DNA of 64,000 bases from the NCBI GenBank assembly GCA_030710605.1, contig CP092876.1, positions 64,852,115-64,916,114 of the forward strand, read 5' to 3'. This stretch comes from Cordylochernes scorpioides (Eukaryota; Arthropoda; Arachnida; Pseudoscorpiones; Chernetidae). Below the pieces are notes generated by a model. That model was not told where the DNA came from. It saw only the letters and a list, made by a program, of their open reading frames with translations, and did no database searches. The position numbers and the translations under genes are program-made. How positions within the stretch are numbered: position 1 is the first letter of the stretch; each line of letters begins with the position of its first letter. Shown here piece after piece: positions 26,424-37,134 of this stretch.

Positions 26424-26806
26424 GGCGGCCCCACTGACCTGCAGGCTTGGATCTTCGGCGGGTCCGGCCTTGAGGACGACGCCCTTTCCATCTTGGCGTC
26501 GGCAAAGTTGCGAATTTATCGCTACTTTGTACAGGTTGGGCTCGGAGAAGCAGTGGAAGACCCGCTCATCGCCTGGTCCAGGATCCTCCAGCGCCGAGGT
26601 TTTCTTCCTCCATCCCATCACCATCTTGTAAAATATGTTTCATATTTGTATATATTTTCTCTTCTCTTCTCTCTTCTTATTTTCTTTTTCTCTCCCTATG
26701 ATTGAAAATATGTAATATTGTCTAAGATGACAATAAATATTTTTTAATTGTCAAAATTGTCACACACACACACACACATACATTCATTTTTTTTTATATA
26801 TATAGA

Positions 26807-27432
26807 TAATACGAATGGCCCGGGCAACGCCCGGGTTTTACCCGAGTGCGTATATATTTTAAAAACGTTTTAATTCAAATACTATTCGTTACAATTATAA
26901 ATTGGCGCCATGGATGTCACTCTTGTGAAACGTCCCGTTCCAAACTGTGTGTTTTTAAAATGTTTTAATTAAAATACTATTCGTTACAATTATAAATTTG
27001 AACGATAGGCTCATTATTTCTTTATACCGTTATTATACCGTTATATTATATATATTATATTTATTATATATATATTACACGTTATTTGTTTTCTTGGCCG
27101 ACTGTTTTACATATGGTGTTATCTTAAAATTGCTTGTTTTGAATATTTTTTAGATTGAGATTATTAGCTAGTATCTAAAAAAATTAACTCTGTTGAAATT
27201 TAATTTTGTATTTATATATAAATAAAATTAACTCTGTTGATTTTTTTTTTGTATTTAATCGATAACAGCGAAGTTACGCATGTTAATGTTAGGGAAAAAT
27301 ATTTTGATGTTAAGCAAAACCTGCTCCATCTCGTTTTACATAAATGTTGAAAATTTGGTCGAAATTGATGCATTGTAACGAAAGTTTTTAGTGAACAACA
27401 CTTATGAAATTTGCATTTTATTAATATAGATT
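26807..27432 (+). repeat. Second RTE-like repeat copy
   Basis: Begins at the variant head gcccgggcaacgcccgggtttt (26818-26838) and ends tttgcattttattaatatag, the tail form usual for RTE-type elements. The interior is AT-rich with a duplicated ttttaattaaaatactattcg-like segment (26865-26895 and 26960-26990). No coding sequence. Confidence 0.6.
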
Positions 27433-27589
27433 ATTATGTATTCGCCGTAAAAATATTATTCGTCAAGTAATAAGAAAAACAACGTTTTAAGAAAAGCATA
27501 ATCTTTGTTACCATTATCAGATTAAATATATGTACAAGTTTTCATACCAAGTACACATGGTAGAGAGAGGCCGTATAAATTATTATAGT

Positions 27590-28505
27590 TGCTGCCTCAT
27601 ACTGTGAGTACTCCACATTTTACATATGATACAAGCCGTAGTAATCATGGGAGGATGGGATGGATCATAGTGTAATTCATATGATGCATTAACGCGCCAT
27701 CGTTATAAATACCCATATAGATGAACATTACCCTCCATGATTATCATGAACTGTACCGTATGTAGAAATATGAAGCACGTGCAGTTGAGCATTACTAACA
27801 ATGATTATCATGGTCTACTATGCATAGTCATGTGGAGTACTCAAATTTTAACAGTACCCACTAAGTTTACCTAAGGCTGAATCATGTGTAGACCTGTGAA
27901 GAAATTGCACTATAGGAAATGTGAACTATTTGTGATGTGTGCATGATTCTTTTTTAATTAAAACATTTTTCTACTGCCCTTATTGCATTGATAAAATAAT
28001 GGAAGGGTCTGGTTCATCAGTGGTGAACCATCCCATTGTTTTATCATTTCATTAAGGGCTATATATAATTGTTATAATTTAAAAATATTCATACGCGTCA
28101 AAATAGTTTACATTTCTTATAGTGTAATTTTTTCACAGGTCTACACATGTTTAAGGCCTAGGTATACATAGTGGGTACTGTTCAAATATGAGTACTCCAC
28201 ATGACTATGCATAGTAGACCATGATAATCATTGTAAGTAATGCTCAACTGTACGTGCTTCATATTTCTACATACGGTACAGTTCATGATAATCATGGAGG
28301 GTAATGTTCACACTGTAAGTACACCACATGTATAGAGATGGTACAGGTCATGTTAATCATGGTGGGTACTGCTCATACTACGAGTACTCCACAGGTCTTC
28401 ACTTAGTATAGGCCTTGATAATCATGGCGAATAATGCTCATATTGTAAGTACTCCAAATGCTACACATAGAACAGGTTATTATAATCATTGTGAATACTG
28501 TATGG
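27590..28505. repeat. Inverted minisatellite, ~66-bp units facing a palindromic centre
   Basis: 27722-28310 is a long inverted repeat: tgaacattaccctccatgat on the left returns as its reverse complement ending at 28310. The centre (about 28011-28030) is the palindrome ggttcatcagtggtgaacc. The right flank continues as three more direct units, each with gagtactccaca, tacaggtcatg and aatcatggtgg-like blocks (28313, 28380, 28446). The left flank has one such unit (27604). No coding sequence. Confidence 0.75.
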
Positions 28506-28802
28506 TAGAAGCGTTTCGACACTAGGACATTTTTTTAGGACAAAGAGATATATTTCATCCTAATAATATCAATTTTTCTTCCTTTAACCCCTTAAGCCAT
28601 AAGATTAACACAATGAAGACACTACCCAAACGGCCTATGCCCATTGTTCCTCCAATTATTTATAACAATGACGATTAAAATAAAAATAGACCAACTGATT
28701 CCATCTAGATACTTCGAATCAATCATACTTTCATGACATTTTCACGACCCTAATAACACTCGCTCCAATCCTGTATACAAATCAAACTGTACTTTGCCTT
28801 AC

Positions 28803-29193
28803 TCTCCTGAAAGTGTTGCCATAGCCCGTACACTAAGGAAATATGGTGTTATAATTTGGTTCAACATTTCCCCCAATATTGGCAGTGTAATACGAAATAC
28901 TTACACTAAAAGCTGCCATTACCGTTCATACAATTAATAAAACAAAAGCAGTTTATTCCATTTTATGCAGAGATTGTGGAGTTAACTATGTAGGAGAGAC
29001 TGGTAGAAATGTGGGGGTGAGTGATCACAATTGATACATCGTAAACAAAGACAATAGATTCCTTATATGTCAGTACATCGAGACACCGGTCAACTTACCA
29101 ACCATCCATTACTCCAATATCAACAGCAAACAACAACGTTTAATTCTGGAAGCCCTTATAACCAAAAGTGACCAATTTTATAGTATTTTATAG
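28803..29193 (+). pseudogene. Penelope-like element C-terminal remnant with GIY-YIG endonuclease
   Basis: The core from 28951 reads VYSILCRDCGVNYVGETGRN, which matches the GIY-YIG endonuclease of Penelope-like elements (the VY...C..C...YVGETGR arrangement). The upstream segment (28803-28900, another frame) resembles the linker that precedes it, ending in an RNTYTK stretch. The frame shifts once near 28905. A TGA at 29032 interrupts the domain, and the coding signal ends LEALITKSDQF at TAG 29191-29193. The reverse transcriptase is missing upstream. This is a 5'-truncated, inactive copy. Confidence 0.75.
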
Positions 29194-29199
29194 TAGTAT

Positions 29200-29295
29200 T
29201 TATTTATTTATTATCAAATCAGACGCGATATCCCCACAAGGGATGCTTATGTCAAGAAACAACAATAAATATAGATACTATATTACATAAACAAT
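29200..29295 (+). repeat. Dispersed repeat end with (TTTA)n and a gatatccc core
   Basis: tatttatttatttattatcaa followed by gacgcgatatccccacaagg and gatgcttatg. Related copies lie at 14576-14680 and 58925-58990. The gatatccc/gggat parts can pair. Probably the 3' end of a non-LTR element. Confidence 0.5.
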
Positions 29296-29449
29296 TGAAT
29301 AATTACATGGTCCATTTGGACGAGGAAAGCGAAGACTAGAACACGGCTGATTCCACACTAGTCTGTTCAGTGATTCGCTAACCATGACCTATGCACGAAG
29401 GAACGTGTGGCCACTGAACACGCGTCGGACCTGGAGTTGTTGTTGGGTG

Positions 29450-29555
29450 CTGCGCTGCCTGGAGTATAGGAGCTCCATCTATGAATCCTTTCTTCCTGTG
29501 GTGAATCTGTATAAGACCGGTGAACTTAATAAAGCTATGTGTGTGTGTGTTTAAA
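29450..29555 (+). repeat. Dispersed repeat end with AATAAA and TG tail
   Basis: ctggagtataggagctccat, ccttcttcctgtggtgaa, gtataagacc and taataaagctatgtgtgt also occur at 61672-61768 with a TATG tail. The AATAAA followed by a short simple tail suggests a retroposon 3' end. Confidence 0.6.
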
Positions 29556-31984
29556 TAAGAAAATAAAGGAAAGGACACTAAAATCATGCTTGAATTTACA
29601 TCCAACAAATGAAATAAACACAAATAAATATTTATAATATGATGCACTAGCACGCCATCTGTTATCAAAATTCGAATCTATTTTAAACGTGTAAGATTCT
29701 TTTTGAAATTAAACAATTTCTACTGCCCTTACTGCAATGGAAAAATTATACCTAGTTTGGCAATTACGGTTTTTTTAACCAAGAGAGAAAATCATAGATA
29801 TCATAATAATATAGTATACTATATAATAGTTGATACATTGAAATACCTAATATTTATGACAGCTTATTTCTTGTATATTTAAGTATAATTTGTAGCATAT
29901 AGATAGTAGTCTTTTCTCTGTCGATTTAAAACATATATTTATTTTATTTTGTTTTCTCTTGTGTGTGTATATGGTGGCAGATGAAGATAAGTCAATTGTA
30001 CAGTCAGATTTCAGCATACATATATAATCATTAATAATTCTACCTTTGTTTAAAATTTGTCTTTTGGATTCTATAACGTTTTTCTCTCTTTCTCACACAT
30101 ATGTGAATTTAATTATTAATATTTTTTTATCTAAAGTTAATATCAATTGTGCAAATATTACCACTATGGTAGCTTTATATTTAAACTCACTACTGTAGCA
30201 GGGCTCTAAGGGGCCCGAAAGCTCGAGTTAATTATTTTATATATTCTTTCAAAGCAATTTTCCCTCAAATAACTTTTCTCTCTCAAATAATATAATGAAA
30301 TATATTATTATTTATATATTTGTATTTAATAATAAAAATATAACAAACTGTATCCATGCTTAATCATAACACCTTGTAGATTACTTGTAAAGTTGAAGTT
30401 AAGTCCGCGCGCGCCGAAAATTTTAGCATGAATGGCTTCAAAAATATATGCTGCATATGTTAAATATAACCAGGCTGAATATTTAACCTCGTTAAATATT
30501 TAGCTTGGTAAATAGATGTACAGTTTCGTAAATTGTTTATGTTTAATTTTGCATCAAGAAGTACCTTTTTGAAATTTTGGCAATGGCGGGATATACTATG
30601 TTGACACAAAATTTTAAAAATGACTTATTGCAAGGTTTTTTGATGATTCACTTTATCTAAAGGTTGAGAATATGGCAAGATCCGAATCATATATATATAT
30701 ATAATGACGAGTAAAAGAGAAACATGATGAGTAAAATAAGTTCATATTATTATTTTTGAGGTGAGAAAATTCTGAATGTATCAATGAATATTGTAACAAA
30801 GTATTTTTTATTTTATTAGCAGAGTATTATTTTTATGTTTATATTTTGCTATACTCTGTACACTTCCCTCTTTTGCTTATATTTTGTTTATCACTCATAA
30901 TTTGTTCTTGCCTGAAATAAATTGTTGTCTCATCCCGAAGTTGGTCTTCCCTAATTTTACACGTGGCAATATTTAAAATGTTCAACAGCAAGATTTAACA
31001 AAGGAAACAAGTATATAAATCGGCTTTGACACGTCATGAGCTTGTCCAAAAATCAAAAACAACTAGGGTAACGAACCAGATAATCTACAATCTAAAAAAA
31101 TAAATTAATCTAAAAAAGTTAATTTTTTTCTTCCAAATTTTATTTATTAATTTTTTGAAGTTTAGTAAATTGAAAAATATTTTTTAATAATAAAGTTTAT
31201 ATGTATATATATAAACTTTTAATTAGTCATTCATTCAATTTGGTGTCAATAAAGTAGTTTGTAAGTTGTGTAGAATGAGTTTTGCGCCGTGGTGAATATT
31301 TAAAGCCAAATAAAGTATCTATTGAAAATAATAAAATTGAATTTCAAGAGTAATTCTATAAAGAACAATTTTTAAACACAATATATATTGAACAAGAATT
31401 CAAATTCTCTTTTTAAGAGCATAAGAACAATCGATATTGATGTTGCTAGGACTTACCCGACCTGCAAGATGTAGCGACGTAAAATGAGATGACTTGATGA
31501 AGACAAGATGTTTGAGAAGGTCCCTTGGCAGCTTGGGAGAAGACAGGAAGGCCAGGTAGAATAATCCTCCAACACAGAATCAATGTTTATCTGGAGCTGC
31601 GTGCTGCGGGTGCTGTTGTAGGTAACTACAGCTCGCGATGGCTGTACGGAGATCTTGTAGGGGAGATACATTCAGTTGTTGTCGTGTCTAATGAAGAGCC
31701 TCAGATGTCTCGGTGCATCTCTATCACAGTAGTTTGTTCTTCATTGGAAAATGGTTGCCGTTGCCATGTTAGTCACTTTGGAAGCGGACCAGAATTAAAT
31801 CGAATATTGATACATTCAATGATGTGAGGATATAAAAAACATTTTATATCAACCTATATTTTATAGAGTCTGCATTTATACAAAAAAAAAATTAAAGACA
31901 AACCTCGACGCTCAGGTGTGAAGATTGCAAAGTCTTATCATTCGGAATGAATATCCATTGTATAAATTTTGATTACATTCACAC
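29556..31984. other. AT-rich DNA without a supported gene
   Basis: 29639-29740 is a copy of a dispersed repeat (gatgcactagcacgccatct, ctactgcccttactgc) also at 46450-46540 and in part at 42000. 31440-31700 is a GC-richer patch whose minus strand has a good splice donor (gtcgg then gtaagt, near 31455) after an open stretch. No domain is recognisable and no acceptor is convincing, so no gene is called. Confidence 0.5.
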
Positions 31985-32195
31985 TCATGGACAAAACATA
32001 AGGAAGTTGTTCATTTGAGATTATATCGGGATTAAGATATTAACTCTGAAAAATATTTGATTCACAGTGTTCTTTATTGAATACATACGAGATAATCAAG
32101 TGTGAGCAACATTGTCTCTGTCACTCAAAAAAAAAAAAAGGGGGGGGGGGGGACATCGAATACTTTTTGCTTTCTTATGTTTTGTCCATGCGTTT
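31985..32195. repeat. Foldback with catggacaaaacataag ends
   Basis: catggacaaaacataaggaa (from 31987) is repeated inverted at 32170-32192. Between them lies an A13 G14 homopolymer run (32127-32153), which may be a sequencing weak point. Confidence 0.6.
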
Positions 32196-32212
32196 AATTC
32201 TTAGATATTTTG

Positions 32213-32255
32213 GCTAAGCACGTTTCGGGCTGCTGGCCCTCGTTAGCTTAGTACA
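32213..32255 (-). ncRNA. Hammerhead-ribozyme-like core, copy B
   Basis: On the minus strand: CTAAG, then CTAACGA, a perfect stem II GGGC-CAGCA-GCCC, GAAA (32226-32223), a shortened stem III, and CTTAG, which pairs with CTAAG as stem I. The architecture is that of a type I hammerhead. The core G of CUGANGA is A here, and stem III has lost its loop, so activity is unlikely. It lies 40 bp outside the DD41D element. Confidence 0.45.
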
Positions 32256-32292
32256 GGCTGGAGATTTTCCACATATCAAGAAGGGTCTTCTA

Positions 32293-33592
32293 CCGAGGGT
32301 GTTCACACTTATAGGAAACACGTTTTATTATAAAATATTAAAAATTAACACCATATTTGAAATTTTTCAAATGTTCTATTTGAAAGCCATTTTGTTTATT
32401 TACAGAACGGCACCTGATTTTCCACAATAGCAGACACTTTCTGATCATGGTCATACTCAAAAGATCCCATTCTTCCTTTACCACTTTCCAGAGCTAATCT
32501 TACCTATTTGGACATAATTAAAATATGCAAACAAGATGATATCAACATTTCTAAAAAAGGTATTTATAATATTATTCACGACAAAAATATCAAGTTTTTA
32601 TTCAAAGCACCTACGGAGAAATGGACAAAAGATTATCACCCCCTATATCTGTGAGAACTCCTGCAACTGTCAAAAAAGTAAAAAATATATTACAAAAGAA
32701 AATCTATGCCACAAAGAGATATAGCCAAATTAATAGGAACATCAGTGTCAACAATAAATAAAATAATAAATAAAGATTTAGGCCTGAAAGCTACAAAAAA
32801 AAAAACATGCGGTTCACAAATTGTTTCAGAGCCATATTCGTCAGCGACACACTATCAGCAGATATTTTTGTGAAAATTTCTTGGCTGCTGATAGATGGAA
32901 ATTTATTGTTACATATGTGACGAAGCATGGGCATATTTAACCGATTGCGACAGAAAAAGAGCTATATACTAATAAAAAAGGGTGGAAAAATCTAGGCCAA
33001 TTTGGTTGAAGGAATGTGCCGAAAGTTACCCCAAATGATTTATTGTGGCATGCGGTATATCATATGAAGGAAAATTAAAAAAAAGAAAAGTTGAAAGAAA
33101 TGCCCAAATAAACTCGGAGTACTATCAAAAGAACCTATATTTTTAAATGATATTCCCTCTATCTATGGAAAACAGAGCAACAAAGTCTAGTTTCACCATG
33201 ATAACGCCACAAGTCATACCTCATCTTCAACCCAAGCTTATTTGGAAGATCTAAGGCAAAGAACAGGAATCAACACTATTCCAAAGAACAGAACCCCTGT
33301 AAAATCTCCTGATTTAGCCCCGATGGATTTTTGCATTTTTGGATGCCTTAAAAGAGCACTTGGAAAGAGACACCCTAGAACAATTGAAGGTCTCTGGAAA
33401 GTGGTAAAGGAAGAATGGGATCTTTTGAGTATGACCATGATCAGAAAGTGTCTGCTATCGTGAAAAATCAAGTGCCGTTCTGTAAATAAACAAAAAGGCT
33501 TTCAAATAGAACATTTGAAAAATTTCAAATATGGTGTTAATTTTTAATATTTTATAATAAAACTTGCTTCCTATAAGTGTGAACACCCTCTG
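32293..33592 (+). mobile_element. DD41D Tc1/mariner element with 201-bp inverted repeats
   Basis: 1,300 bp flanked by TA (32291-32292 and 33593-33594). The ends are inverted copies: gagggtgttcacacttatag on the left, its complement on the right. The match runs 201 bp, 32293-32493 against 33392-33592, so the left repeat is an inverted duplicate of the end of the transposase gene and its 3' flank. The transposase lies between them on the plus strand. Lesions in it show the copy is inactive; a helper in trans could still have used the ends. Confidence 0.85.
32500..33463 (+). pseudogene. Mariner-type transposase, DD41D, decayed
   Basis: A helix-turn-helix-like segment (PQRDIAKLIGTSVSTINKII, near 32710) is followed by the first catalytic Asp in DEAWAYLTD (about 32920). 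The second is in HDNATSH (Asp codon 33200-33202) and the third in SPDLAPMDF (33326-33328). Exactly 41 residues separate the last two, the spacing of the rosa/Visitor group, rather than DD34D/E. Several in-frame stops (for example after RKRAIY) and a frameshift near 33190 disable it. The last 73 codons from 33242 are open and end at 33463 inside the right inverted repeat. Confidence 0.8.
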
Positions 33593-33594
33593 TA

Positions 33595-33994
33595 TATAGA
33601 ACATGAGAAAAGTATTTAGGAGGTTGGTGGCTGTCATTATTAATAGAATATTCCAATTCCGATTTTAACATACAGGGTATGCTTTTTTCATCATTATAAA
33701 GGCTCGATTTTATTTTCTATTTTCACATCTTTTGCATATTATAAAGCGTACTCACGCACTTTCAATCTCAAATGCTTTGATTATTTTTATAAATTTTAAG
33801 CTATCCTTAGTTGCTTGAAATAATTAGATTTTCGGTCGTTAAATGTCACTTTTCTAAATTTGATTTTCATTTTAGAGACCAGAGTTTCTCTTTTTCGTGT
33901 TTTTGAATATCTGATCTTCTCTATTTTGATTTCTTTTGCTTATACATTAGATACAAGACGTTTAATAAATAGCAAGTTCGGATTGAAAACGCCT
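33595..33994. other. AT-rich DNA without a supported gene
   Basis: No open frame or repeat recognised. Confidence 0.5.
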
Positions 33995-34890
33995 TTTTTT
34001 TTGCGAAATCATATTCATTTTTCAACATAGTCCACATTTTTGGATTTCACTTCTCTCAACGTCAGAGCCATATTTTCCATTCATCTAAAATATATTGTCG
34101 AGATCTTCAAAATACGCCTTAATCTAAGCAAGGATTTCCTTATTTGAACCTAATTTCTTTATGGATAACAATTTTTTCATGTTTGGGAAGAAGTAGAATG
34201 CACAAGGTACAGCAGCAGTTCAAGTCGCAAATCATGAAGTTTGGTTGAGATCAATCCAGATGGATGAGCTGGTGTGTTGTCATGGTGCAAAAAAAAAAAC
34301 ACGATTTTTTCGCTCAATATCTTGTCGAAGTGGCTTAATAACTTATTGTAGATTTCTAAAGAGATTTAGACATTTCTTTTCTAAGAATTCTGCGAGATTG
34401 ATCTTTTTCGTTTTGCAAATATTCGTCCCCATAACCTTTACGAGAGATTAAAACCTATTTTTGTCTTCTTTTGGGAAATATTCTCTAGTAGTAAACCATT
34501 GTTGTGATTGTTTATTGGTTATCGCGGAATATAACAAAATATTCCAGTTATCGTCAACGGCCATAATTCGACGCAAAATATCTTTTATAACTCTCTTAAA
34601 TTGCTCTAAACTCTGCTTCGAAGTTGTAAGTTATATCCGCTTGTTGTCCAATGTCAGTAATCGAACCACCCACATATCGGGCCAAAATTTTAAACCTCAA
34701 TATTTTCCTTTCAAATATTAAATACTATTCTATCTCACTCAAGTTTACACGCCTATGGCCACTTCTATCTCAAGCACCTTTTTCTTCGATCTCAAAAAAT
34801 CATATATCGTGGGTTCTTTGTAAAATTTCCTTGTTAATCACATCTATTGGGCGAACCTCATCAATTACAATGTAAGTTTAACCATGAATG
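33995..34890 (-). pseudogene. Mariner transposase, degenerate second copy
   Basis: The minus-strand translation in pieces gives MAVDDNW (cognate of the first-Asp motif), NRFxxLVKVMGTN, an A-rich slippage run at 34289-34298, HDNTPAHPSGLISTKLHDL with the second Asp, and FYFFPNMKKLLSIKKLGSNK followed by KAYFEDLDNIF. This is the layout of the mauritiana-type mariner transposase. The SPDLAPCDF motif is damaged (it reads AVPCAF), removing the third Asp. At least four stops and two frameshifts are present. Inverted ends are not recognisable. It is much older than the DD41D copy. Confidence 0.7.
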
Positions 34891-35918
34891 GAGAAAGATT
34901 CCTCTTATCTTAATTTTCGAAAAGGACCCTCTGCCTAAGTCCTGAATGCATCCCTTTTTATTCTGCGCGACGGATGGTGCAGCATTAGAGAGAGAATCAG
35001 AATTCATTGGAGTATTTATATGTCTGTTGATGGGACATCTGATGTAGGTAGGAATACGACTGTTAACATTTAGCTGGACATAGTGGGACAGCCTTCATGC
35101 ATTGGGTACCAGGAGTTCAGAATTCCAGCCAAACTTCATCTGTCCCGTCCAGGGTCACCCCCCTCCCCCAGTTAACAGGTCTTGGGGAGGAGAAGGATTC
35201 CTATGAGTGACATTCAACTTTGTTTTATTTATTCACACGTTTTTCTAACCATAATAAAAATAGTATCAGTGAATGATACTTCACTTTAATTTTGTCTAAA
35301 TAATTTGGGATTACTAAATTAAATGTTTTCTAAACACCAAAACACTCATTGTAAATATTTAGAAATTTGACGGGTGCTCGTTTATATAAAGCATGCATTG
35401 GAGGTAACAACATCTTGCTTTAGTAAGGCATATGTCTCTTCACAAACAGTTACTTATTGAACTACCCTCGTAATAACTTGAGAGTAAGAATTCATCCTGG
35501 AAGTTGTTAGAAAATCTAAAAGTATAAAAATTTGAAGTTTAGACGATCAAGGAAAAATAGATAACTGATAGAGATAGACTACTGCTAAGCCATGTTTGGT
35601 TTTGTAGCAGTCCGTCTCTAATAGTTTAACTCTGAGATATTTGAATTAAAAGTGAAATTGGGATTGGTGGTCAGCTGCAGGTCTCTAATAAAGAGTTCAC
35701 GAACAACATATTCAACATATTAAATTTGTTATCACCTCAAGAATTCTATTTAAACCATTCTAGTAGCTATATCCAGGCTCCTCTTATAAAACCAATAGCC
35801 AAACATCCGATTATACTGGTGAATATCGCCTATACTAAAGATTTAAAAACTTTATCCAAAACTAATCCCAATTAATAGAAACAAAATATCTTAAAAAGGA
35901 CCTCCGTTAAAGACTTGC
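34891..35918. other. AT-rich DNA without a supported gene
   Basis: A GC-richer patch at 35060-35200 (catgcattgggtaccagg and ggtcacccccctccccc) looks like part of an unidentified element. No coding sequence supported. Confidence 0.45.
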
Positions 35919-35975
35919 CGACCAATTCCAAGACCGCCAAGAAGACAACGCAAAAGGTCTCAGGAAGGCAGCCAT
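35919..35975 (-). pseudogene. Relic signal-peptide exon of a Kunitz-gene paralogue
   Basis: On the minus strand it aligns over its length with exon 1 of the gene at 38752-43907. ATG is at 35975, a hydrophobic leader (FCV-VFLAVLE in the shifted frame) follows, and the donor position reads G|GCAAGT. It is 57 nt long where the intact exon has 58, so one base is missing after the sixth codon and the frame is lost. No Kunitz exon follows downstream on this strand before 33600. Interpreted as the remains of a duplicated gene copy. Confidence 0.55.
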
Positions 35976-36068
35976 TTTAGCTGCTGATATGCCATCAGAA
36001 CGGTGGTCTAGTTCACTAAAACCAAGATAATCTTAACTACCCAGATTGTCACATAGAAATCCGCTTGT

Positions 36069-36280
36069 TTCTCAACCAACGTCCAGTTAACGTTGTCTAA
36101 GACCTGGTTACTCTTGGTCACAGAGGTCGTAGGTATACTTATTCCTTAATGTACCTCCAGTTGAGGTTGCCTGATACCTAGCTATTTCTGTCCACAGCTA
36201 TAGAGGTCGCCACGCTGTAGGTATGTTCATTCCTCAACGTGCGTCTAGTTGAATCTGTCTGAAATCTCATAGCTGACTGG
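36069..36280. repeat. Tandem ~85-bp units upstream of the relic exon
   Basis: Units starting near 36079, 36152 and 36232 share tccagttga(g)gttg, tacctagctatttctgtcca and gtaggtatgttcattcct. One related unit lies upstream of exon 1 of the intact gene (43938-44015: cacctagctattcttgtcca). This supports common descent of the two 5' regions. Confidence 0.5.
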
Positions 36281-37134
36281 ATGTACATTTACTCACCTCT
36301 TGACATTCACATACACGAATATACAAATGTAAATAAGTGATAGCAACATGAGTGTGTGATTTCATCAAGTTATTAGCTGATGGAAAGTTATATATATATA
36401 TAAAGTTTCATGCACATATATACACCAGAGTTTACTTCTAAATAATTATAAACATTTCAATAGAGGATTTACTTATTTTTCAAAATTTTTATTCATTTTG
36501 GCGGCATACAACAGCTCAACAAAATTTTATATGTATGCATGTTCAGACATTAGATTCACCACTAACAATATTTTTGGATTTTATTGAATTGGAAACCTTT
36601 GGTATTTTAAAATTTGAGAATTATGGCAGGAACTGTCTTCATCTTCCTAATACTTGATCACTTGGAGCTGTAAAACAAACCAAAATATTTATATGAAGTC
36701 ATTTTTTTATTTCAGAGTCAGAGGTAAGTGCAAAACTAATCTTTTCATATTGTAGATATTCAATAAGATATTTTCAAGGACTGTGCAAAAAAGGTTCGCT
36801 ATGCAAGTGTGTATTAGGTTATAAGAGGTACTCGAAAATATAGCGAGTATGAACATCACATTGTTATTTAGGATCATGAGCTTTGTGAAATTTAACAATG
36901 ATAAAAAGGAGGTAGTTGTCTCATCACAACTTTGTATTTTTGTTGTAAAAGGAATTTCAGTAGTTTTTAGGGAAGACTGTAATCAGCTGAAAAGATAAAG
37001 TATGGTCATGGCAGAAGATTGAATCATTTTCAGATATGTGCGTTAAGGGGAGAGTTTGCCCAAATGAAACTGCAATTCATTCTTAATATAATAGTTGTAG
37101 TGTCATCTCAACTCATTTTTATATTTCATAATGT
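36281..37134. other. AT-rich DNA without a supported gene
   Basis: No recognisable coding sequence or repeat. Confidence 0.5.

Larger units (their letters stand above)
21531..26760 (+). mobile_element. Tx1-like non-LTR retrotransposon, nearly full length
   Basis: A 5.2-kb GC-rich insert in AT-rich DNA. It has a short 5' leader, ORF1 (21590-23259), ORF2 (23256-26423 and beyond), a 3' region with AATAAA at 26732-26737, and an end at ...aaaattgt. Both flanks are (AC)n: 21510-21530 on the left, 26761-26778 on the right. The uninterrupted repeat at 37860-37890 shows the same cacacatacattcatt tail, so the insertion point lies within the microsatellite tail of an RTE-like repeat. The ORF1 type (RNA-binding region with one CCHC knuckle) and the ORF2 type (AP endonuclease plus reverse transcriptase) point to the Tx1/L1 group. 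Several disabling mutations make this copy dead. Confidence 0.85.

Noticed and set aside
31453..31671. Possible host exon ending in gtaagt on the minus strand
   Set aside because: Only the donor-like site is good; no acceptor, start codon or domain supports a gene.
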